Positions 56,206 through 64,000 of a DNA stretch of 64,000 nt are shown one piece after another. This stretch comes from Isoetes taiwanensis. Lineage: Eukaryota > Streptophyta > Lycopodiopsida > Isoetales > Isoetaceae. The position numbers and the translations under genes were made by a program. Within the stretch, counting starts at the first letter, position 1. Every line of letters starts with the position of its first letter. The stretch is taken from the NCBI GenBank assembly GCA_021234155.1, contig JAJEKV010000003.1:17222386-17286385 (forward strand), read 5' to 3'. The notes under the pieces are model-generated. The model searched no databases, had not been told where the DNA came from, and saw only the letters and a list, made by a program, of their open reading frames with translations.

Positions 56206-58650
56206 TGTTGAAGGTATTCCTGGAAAACCTTCAACCTCAATGGCTTACAACCTCCAGATTGCTTGAGGCAACCACTCTGTGCAAGAAAATTGCAAAAGTT
56301 CAAACAATGGATTAGTTATGCTTTCCCAAAACAGAAAAAAGAATGCCTCGGCAAAAATGATATCATTTGCAAGCAGATTGAGATTTTGACATGATTTCAA
56401 CTCAAAAGACTGCTTGAAGACTCCAAGAATCTGGGGCCAAAAGTCAGATGCCAATAGATCAGCAGAAATTACTCAAATTTGCAGTCATGACCAAGTCAAA
56501 ACTTGGTCAATATCCCTGGCAGTGAGCAAATTTTTGTAGATCAAAAGTATGAGTCCTTCTTTAGTTTTGACATTTGATTCTGTCTCTGACAGATCTGGAT
56601 ACAAGGATCAACAACTTTTTTTGCAAAGATATATGTTAATGTAGCTTGAAATTCAATTTCTTTGCAAAGAGGCCTGTCACAAGCCAAAATAGCAAGCAAG
56701 TTTTTTACAGATCGAGTTATACTGATCTTTTTTAACCTTTGACGATTCCTAACATCTCTCAAATATCTGCAAGCAAAGGAGTACAATTTGTTTGGCAAGA
56801 ATCGATGCACCAATGATCAAGGTGGAAGATTTTTTGACTAGAATGCAATTTTGTAAAATTTAAATGATAGGCTATTGCAAAATGTTTTTGAGGTCTTTTC
56901 TGAGATTCAATGCTTCCTACTTGTTTTGATAACCCCCTATTTAAAATGTTACTCAAAATGAAGAGCTAGAGTTTACTGAATGCAACACCTGACTTGATAC
57001 TAGAGGCAGTCTAGCCTAACTTTTGTATTGATATTTGATCATAGAGCAGAGTGTGATGCAACTTGAGATGTGATGTGCTTGGAGAGATCCGGTCTTTAAG
57101 AGAAATATCAGCGATCACCTTGCGCCCAAAGCCCTCAAAAATTCTCTGTAAACAATTTTCCTTTCTTAATCCCCTGTTTCCAGCCTATTCTTGGCAAATC
57201 CGGCCTAGATCCTTGTTTTTTTGCTTAGTTTAAGGGTTCTTGGCTTAGAATAGATGAATCGGGGACCATTTGTCTATAATTAGACGGTTTAATTGTTCAG
57301 AAAATCCGGATCTTGGCATGAAAGTTTTTAGAGTTCTTGAGACTTTTGTTCGAAATATCCTATAGGCATTTTTTGTGCTGGCATCTCAGGTATAAAAGGG
57401 CTAAACCAACGTGGCTAATAAGAATTACGTACTGTCTCCACGTGATATCTGGCCCGTTGCCAGCTCACATGCCCGGAGCCACCGCGCGGGGGGGGGGGGA
57501 GGGACTGGATGGGATGAGTGACTAGGCCAAGGGGGTAGATAGGAATTTTTTTTTAAAGCTTGGCACGAATCCCAAGAACTCAAAAAATGAAGGTCAAATC
57601 ATGGTCTTGTACAAAAATCCCTTTTTTCACAAGGAATCTTTTTTGATGCTCTACAAGGTGGCAGAATCTTTTTGCAAAAAGAACAATTTGACTTTTTGGC
57701 TCAAAATGGAGGTCAAATTTGATGATGTGGCAAGTTGGTAAGGTGATTTGGCAAATGGACGATGACATGGCATTATGGGGTGATGATGTGTCAAGCAAGG
57801 TGGCAAAATGTCTTTTTTCTAGTCAAAACTTTTTAAGAGGTGGAAATGATGTGAATGACATGTGTAGGATGATGTGGAGGCATTTAGTAATGATGTGGCA
57901 CAATGGAATGATGACATGTCACCTGGTATCAAAATGACTTTCCTTAGGTCAAATGTTTTGAAAAGGGAAATTTATGGTAGGTGACATGTGTATGATGACA
58001 TGACATGCTTGGGTGATGATGTGGATGGTGAATGGCATCTTTTGATGATGATGTGGATAATTTGGCACTAGTGCACATAGCCTTGAATCCCGTATGCAAC
58101 ATCTTGGTCATTTGACTTCTCATGCTTGTTTGGGAAAATTGTGCACTTTCTCTCTCTAGTTTAACTTTTAGAGAGAGAATATGATCTTAGATAATAGGAA
58201 AAGCCAAATTGAATGGAATTTTTTGCTTTTTGAAGATGATGGAAGTATGGTGAGTGTGTGGTGCATGAATGGTATGTGAATGGTGTGTTTTGACTAGAGA
58301 AAAGGCTATTTGCCAACTTTGGCTAGGGGAAATGAAGGTGAGATAAGAGAATATGGATTAGGAGGCAAGTGTGGTGTTCATGGGTGGGATTCAGGTGGTG
58401 GTGGAATAGAATTCATGCCAAAATGATCTCAAATTAGCCACGTACCAAGGAATCTTTGAGGGGTCTTCCAAACTTCATTCTTGAGGGGTCTTCCAATCTT
58501 CAAACCCTACTATGCTTTGCTTGAATCTTCTCCTCCTTGCCATGCTTGCATGATCTCCAATGAATGTCCTTCCCTTGGTTCTTCAACAATGTGTCTACTT
58601 TGTGATGTGAGTCTTCATAAAAAAAGAAAAAAAAAAGAGAGAGAAGAAGC
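56206..58650 (-). repeat. G2 5' LTR, diverged; upper limit approximate
   Basis: The edge TGTTGAAGGTATTCC is that of the G1 LTR read in reverse. Similarity continues through the GC-rich patch near 57470-57540 (equivalent of 17040-17110) and GGGGTCTTC near 58460-58490 (equivalent of about 16170). The outer end is too diverged to place; the limit is set from the G1 LTR length. A region with recurrent GATGATGTGG phrases lies at 57715-58070. Much more diverged than the G1 LTR pair, so G2 is old. Confidence 0.7.
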
Positions 58651-59539
58651 CTGCATGGGCTGAAAATAAAAACCTTATGTTCCTCCTGCCAAAAAAGCTA
58701 AGATTTACAAACCTCCAGCCAAAAAGGCCACACAAAGCCCCAGCTTCTGCTAAAAATCATGCAATGATTCTGCATGTGATGTTGCTCAAGAGAACGATCC
58801 CAAACTGTTAGTGAACGTCTTGCAAGTTTAGGGTCAGATCCAAAAACCAAAGAAAAAAATGATGAAAATAAGAAAATCAAACGGTTCAACTTGGCCAGGC
58901 TCCAGTCTTCCTAATCACATACTTCAAATGCTCTATGCAGATTGGTCTTCTGGCAAGAGATGGGCGAGCAGACTGGGAGCGGAGACTGAAACAGAGAAGG
59001 TAACATTCAAAATTTGTATACAATAGCATCCCGCAAGTTCAAAATTTGCATTCAATAGCCACAATCTGTATACCGCAAGGTGGAACACCGCTTGTGGCAT
59101 TATATGCGGCGTTTCAGGCACATTTTCCAATGCCTTGCCTTAAAAAAAAAAAAGATAATGGATGTATAGAACCGTAATAAGAATAAGAATAATGAATGTA
59201 TAGATTCCTATTCCCATGTTAAATCACTAGAAACACTTGAGAGCATTTGGTATACAAACAATTGTGATGAAACCATAATGAAGAGGGACATCAATAAATT
59301 CAAAGAATGGGAGTTGAACCCATTATAATAGCGTGAAATAGTTAGAGCCAACATGACAAGGCAACATTTACAATCCATGTTTATTAGAGAACCATGGAGA
59401 TATATTTCGTCCCATTAACAAGACAATGATATGGCAACATTATAACTCATGGGAGTGAACTATGATTACAAAACCACTGAGCACCTGTCACTACAAATTC
59501 AAGAGCAAGCAAATATGCCAAGAACCTTAGAACGAAGTG
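58651..59539. other. Intergenic, nothing recognised
   Basis: AT-rich with a short A-run (59142-59152). No gene, RNA or repeat found. Confidence 0.5.
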
Positions 59540-60130
59540 AAGTTGATTACCTTGGAGGAAAGGGAACATGAAAGATTGCATACGATTTTGCAAATCTTAG
59601 GTGCTTTTTGACTCTCCAAAGAGAACCAGCCTCAAACTTGTCCATTACTTATACCAATATGGGACTTGTTCTATTTGCTAATGCCTTTGTCATAATCTTA
59701 TAGACCACCAATAACAAGATAACTGATCTCCAACTGGCAATTGGTCTCCAATCCGAAATAGCCAAGGGATTCTTAACTTTAGGCAATAGTGCAACGACAC
59801 CAGTATTAAGAATTCTATCAAGAGATGTGGGCATCCCCAGATCCTAATATTTTGCCTATATATCCTGACTCACTTGCTTCTGTATCTTTTGGATAGAACT
59901 CTACTGACAAGCTATCAAGACTTCAGGACTTCTCCTTCAACATTCTATGAACTACTAAAGTCAAGGAAGCATCCAAAGTAGACTGTTGCTCTATGCAATT
60001 TTGGTCGAACAATAGCAGTGACAGACAGACTCCTGAAAATTTATAGATATTTTTGCAAAAAAAATCTTAAAATACTCCCCTATCTTATCACAAAGAGTTG
60101 TAGGATCATCCTGTATATTATCCAAATGAC
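59540..60130 (-). pseudogene. LINE reverse transcriptase fragment, second family
   Basis: The minus strand at 59649-59834 encodes LNTGVVALLPKVKNPL, AISDWRPI and VVYKIMTKALANR, the N-terminal RT motifs of plant L1-type LINEs. A short duplication (WRS-ILL) disturbs the middle. Flanking sequence up to about 60130 looks like decayed RT but has no firm motif. Different from the GC-rich LINE in this window. Confidence 0.75.
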
Positions 60131-62180
60131 TAGTTGACATTGTTGCTTTCGATGCCGATCTACACAAAAATAAAAATAAAAAATAAGACCATCACGGAGC
60201 CAGGTTAGCCGAGATATTAGTTGCAGCTGCCTCCCTTATTTGTTATGCATGTGTCAATGCATCATACAAAGCTCAAACTTTCTGCTTCTCTTGGTGCACA
60301 TGCTTTCGACCCCAAAAATTTGCCAAAGGCCACACCCGCTGAATAGCCTCTATGAACCTTGCCATTTCAGAAACAAGCATTGTGGCACACTATCAAACTG
60401 TTCAATGCCTCTGCTGGTCAACCAACGTGTGAACTATTGGAAGTGAAAGATGTTATGCCACCTGAGCACCACTTGTTGCTCTACCAGTGGTGGTGACAAT
60501 CTAATACGGAAAGAAGAATTTACTAACCCATAAAATTACTTATCTGTTGGCCTTTGCATTTGTTACAAATCTCAAAAGAGGTCCAGTTTGGCTACCGTGA
60601 ACCCCATGGGTTCCCCACTCCTTGCGTCCCTTGGACTCCCCATGCCAAACTTGCGTTGATCATACAGGTCTGTATTGCAACGTAGTGCAGTTCCCAATCG
60701 TTCCCAAAACGATTCTACTGTTGTTCCTTCCTTGAAATCTATGATCTCTTATATTGGATACTAATTCTAATGGCATGCCACCACACATATGCATACATGC
60801 ATTAATAACCTATAATCCTTAGGTCTAATGGTCCTATATGACCTTAGGGCCCAACATATGTATGCGACATACCTATATGACCTAGGGCCTAGCATATGTA
60901 TGTAACATACCTCCCCACTTCAAATACTTGGCCCCCAAGGATCATGGGAGTATGTGTATTTTGAAACCCATTCCCTGGGTCACTCGCTAACCATGGTTTC
61001 ACCATCTAGTCCCTTTGGAAACGTTCTCTGGATCACCACGTGATCATGATTTCGTCCTCTAGTCCCTTTGGAAACCCGTTTACCTGGTCACCCCGTGATC
61101 ATGGTTTCGTAGCTCATTCTTTTGCGGATGTCCATCCCTGATGCAAGTCTCTAATTCTTTACTTTTAGGTAATGACTTCATATTGACTCCACTAGTCCTT
61201 CCATGGCCTCCATGGGTTTTAAATCAGATGAGGATTTTGTTGCACGTACACTTCACTCTCCCATGTGGCCTCCGAAAGTGATTGATCTCACCACAAGATC
61301 CAGTACTCTGCAATATTCCTATTGCCCAGCCTCCAAATGTGAGTATCTAGAATCGCCTCAGGAGGTACCTCAGAGCTAAGGGCTAGAAATAATGTTACTA
61401 TCAGTGGACAATATTGCTTTCTTGAGTTGAGTTATGTGGAATATGGTGCACTCCTAATCCATTCATAAGTCCTATCTCGACAAATATGCTATCTTTAGTG
61501 ACCCTTCCATCCCGCATATCGAGACATCTTTGATTAATGGTCTTTAAGATTCTTATCTTAGTATCATATTACCCAATTGGGACCTTGTGTCTATTGTTCC
61601 GTCAAGAACCTCTGATTATTTGTGACGCATTTACCAACTTTTTGGACTAGAGTGGAAGCCCATCTTCTATTTTAGTTCTCGCTTAGTGCAACCAAGTGCC
61701 TGATACTAGTGAGGTGAATTTGCAAACTTATGTGTGAATTCAATACTCTTGATCCTAGATCTAAGAATACCATACTGTAGAAGACCGCGCTTCTTTATGA
61801 TTATATCAATACAGTGGTGATACCCATATATCCCCCCATGGATCTAATTAGAAGCAAGCTTCAACAACTGTACTCATCCTCTCTTTCCTCAAAGATCTTA
61901 TTGCAACATCAACCCTAGGTTAACTCCTGAAGGAAAATAATCATGTAATATTATGTTAAGCCTGCTTTGGAAGTTGCTAGAAAAATGATCTAATCTAAGG
62001 GTCATTGCATACTTAGGTTGAAGGACAAGTATCAGAACAGTCTGATCTTCATGATGATAAGAATCAAGTTGAAAAATGAAGAACTCAGTTGCATTTAGGG
62101 TCAAGACCTTCACTTGAGGTAAGATAATAATTAAGTTAAATTGTTTCAATGGTTCGAGGTCATAAGATTAAAGAAGTGCA
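60131..62180. other. Intergenic with local tandem repeats
   Basis: Two copies of a 45-bp unit with ACATATGTATG..ACATACCT lie at 60850-60915. Three degenerate 60-bp units with TGATCATG(G/A)TTTCG..CTAGTCCCTTTGGAAAC lie at 60975-61112. I see no coding potential elsewhere. Confidence 0.5.
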
Positions 62181-62591
62181 TGTGGGATATTGTTTATAAG
62201 AAAACCCAGCTGGGCTCGCGAACGGAAATTTGCCTGTGGGATATTGTTGAGCAGAGAAGAAAATAGAAACACCAGGAAATCTGGCTTGCCGAGCTCAATG
62301 CACCGACTGTTCTTGGAATTAAGGAAGCATGGAATGTGATTGAAAATATGCCGGAGTAGACAGAAGAATCGTGAAGCAAATTTGAGTGCTTGGGCTCTCG
62401 AGGGATTGTACAAAGTAAACGGATATGATTGCTACAGTAAATAAGTCATATCCATATGAACAGTGCATGCTATGATTCTTGTAATGGTTTAACAAATATT
62501 TTAAGACATTGCTCTAGGCTCAAGGTTGTCTCCATATATTTGTGCTAACTAGCTTGTGTTGTTTGGATTAGCATATCTTTAAAATCCTTCA
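62181..62591 (+). repeat. 5' LTR of a truncated LTR retrotransposon
   Basis: It ends CCTTCA one base before a perfect iMet primer site. TGTGGGATATTGTT occurs at 62181 and again at 62235, either of which may be the LTR start. No partner LTR is seen in the window. Confidence 0.6.
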
Positions 62592-62592
62592 T

Positions 62593-62605
62593 TGGTATCA
62601 GAGCC
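62593..62605 (+). promoter_or_regulatory. tRNA-iMet primer binding site
   Basis: TGGTATCAGAGCC, the standard initiator-Met site of plant LTR elements. Confidence 0.85.
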
Positions 62606-62609
62606 AACA

Positions 62610-62676
62610 ATGTCAAAAAGATTTGGAGCAAACCTGTTGACATCTATTGAAGTGTTTAAGGGAGACACAGGTTTTC
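62610..62676 (+). pseudogene. gag: Start of a gag frame, interrupted by a MITE
   Basis: The ATG at 62610 (MSKRFGANLLTSIEVFKGD) follows the primer site by 4 nt, as in many copia-type elements. The frame is replaced after about 22 codons by the snap-back element. The continuation after 63068 is not recognisable as gag, so superfamily is uncertain. Confidence 0.45.
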
Positions 62677-63067
62677 AACACACAAACCATTACATCCAAC
62701 ACTTTAAAATTAAACCCCCCTTGAAACCCCCTTTGGTTTGGGTGCATATTCACACGGGGGGTGACGTAGGGCAGCGAGAGCTCCTAAAATTATGTTTCGC
62801 ATGTACAAAACCAACACCATGTAGTATATTACTACAAATCTTATAGTATTTTGCAAAACTTATTATACAGTATAGCAAATTTTGTACATGCATACCCCAC
62901 AAATGAGGAACTTTACGTACGGTGTAGATTAAGGAATAAAGAGTGAATATGCCTATCCAACAGCTCTCGATGCCCGGAGTCACCCCCCGTGTGAATATGC
63001 ACCCAAACCAAAGGGGGTTTCAAGGGGGATTTAATTTTAAAGTGTTGGATGTAATGGTTTGTGTGTT
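62677..63067. mobile_element. Snap-back MITE (long terminal inverted repeats)
   Basis: AACACACAAACCATTACATC at the left is the reverse complement of the right end. Arms of more than 90 bp pair closely, then continue less well to about 120 bp. It is about 391 bp with no coding capacity and would fold into one long hairpin. I could not find a convincing target duplication, so the DNA transposon superfamily is open. Confidence 0.75.
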
Positions 63068-63083
63068 AACCAAAAAAAATTTT

Positions 63084-63098
63084 GGCCCCTTCGGGGCC
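63084..63098. repeat. Strong short hairpin beside the MITE
   Basis: GGCCCCTTCGGGGCC: a 6-bp GC stem with a 3-nt loop, preceded by an A-run and T-run. Possibly the end of another small element. Confidence 0.55.
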
Positions 63099-63480
63099 TT
63101 AAGAATTGACGAACGAACTAGAAAAAATTCATAATGATATTATATGTGTGTGTTATTATTATACGTGTTATTATATGTTATTATATGTGTTATATTGATA
63201 AAAGGATAAATGTGATGAGGATAGAAAAGAAAAGCCTGTCATAATGATGTTGACATATTGACGTAATATGGATCCAACCGTCAATGTAGACCAAGACAAG
63301 ATAAAATATATCCTTGTCATTGGAGCTGGGAGAATCTACCAGAACCACAAAACAAGCACCATACCATGCTTCCATACCATGCTTATAGCCCAAGGAACAC
63401 TGGAACACTAGATTCTCGTTAGAATATACATTAAGAATAATGAGTGGACATATAGTTTATTAAAACAAATAGCTTTGAAA

Positions 63481-63560
63481 GTGCCCCCTAGGATTTGAAC
63501 CTAGGCATGGCCAGCAAGAAAAAAAAAATAACCTAACATCTTGAGCCGAGCTAACGAATA
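63481..63560 (-). mobile_element. tRNA-like SINE head or decayed tRNA
   Basis: On the minus strand a box B GGTTCAAATCC (63491-63501) sits in a good T-arm (CCTAGGTTCAAATCCTAGG). A box A-like TTAGCTCGGCT lies upstream at 63544-63554, but a run of ten T separates the boxes more than in a tRNA. The T-run and lack of an acceptor stem argue for a SINE relic. Confidence 0.5.
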
Positions 63561-63784
63561 GATCGTGCCACCAACTCAAAATTTATAGATGTCTTCTTCC
63601 ATTTAGCAACCAAATAAATTTAATAATGCAATAAGTAATACCCATTGGCTGCAGCTTGTGTGCTAGGTATGAAGACAACAGGCAAGGCTATGACATAAAA
63701 GAATGTTAGCAGCAAGTCTAGCTAATATACAGCTATGAACGTGCTTTCATTGTCATCTTTGTGGTACAAAAAAATAGGGCCATG

Positions 63785-64000
63785 TGTTGAAGGTATTCCT
63801 GGCAAAACCTTCAACCTCAGTGGTTTAGAACCTCCAGGTTGCTTAAGGCAACCACTCTGAGTGCAAAAGTTCCAGAAAGAATCACAAAAAATCACTAGGA
63901 GTGTGTTTCCCTGAAGAGAAAAAAGTCTGCCTCACAAAATCTCTTGCAGAATGTGATCTATGGGGCTATGGGTGTGGATATCACTCCTTGATGTTCTCAA
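63785..64000 (-). repeat. G1-family LTR, minus strand, running off the window
   Basis: Matches 38433-38648 in reverse at high identity. No primer site lies below its inner edge (the sequence before 63785 is unrelated), so it is a 3' LTR or solo LTR. Confidence 0.85.

Overview
This window looks like intergenic nuclear DNA from a vascular plant with a large, retrotransposon-rich genome. The evidence is plant-type Ty3/gypsy gag-pol with zinc knuckles, tRNA-iMet primer binding sites, a GC-rich LINE, a tRNA-derived SINE and a snap-back MITE, with no intact cellular gene. A gymnosperm or fern would fit, but the sequence does not settle the lineage.

I read most of the window as transposons nested inside one another. 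The outer layer is an old minus-strand gypsy element, here called G2. Its 5' LTR lies at about 56206-58650 and its gag start at 55918-56057. The rest of gag is at 9072-9935, the protease at 7380-7929, and protease end plus an RNase H domain at 1-826. Three things interrupt G2: a 6.5-kb block of unknown type (827-7379, carrying a SINE), a retroposed polyadenylated mRNA (7943-9058, 13-bp target duplication), and a 46-kb complex (9936-55917).

The 46-kb complex contains a minus-strand LINE whose ORF1-like and ORF2 parts are split by an LTR-derived palindrome and a gag-only LTR element (TR-GAG type). A segment of about 9.36 kb of this (ORF2 - palindrome - gag-only element - ORF1 - flank) occurs twice in tandem, joined at 45487-45488. 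Copy A was then hit by a young gypsy element, G1 (15969-38648, TSD TCTAG, plus strand). G1 was in turn hit in its 3' LTR by an 11.7-kb non-coding LTR element (24796-36495, TSD CCTCC, minus strand). Inferred order: LINE, palindrome and gag-only element, tandem duplication, G1, then the non-coding element.

Right of G2 (58651-64000) are a LINE RT remnant, tandem repeats, a truncated LTR element interrupted by a snap-back MITE, a tRNA-like SINE fragment, and a G1-family LTR running off the window end.

A caution applies to every reading frame here. Paired copies differ again and again where one has CTG or CAG and the other has CCG, CGG or a deletion. This looks like base-calling or polishing error at methylated CHG sites, so many apparent frameshifts may not be real.
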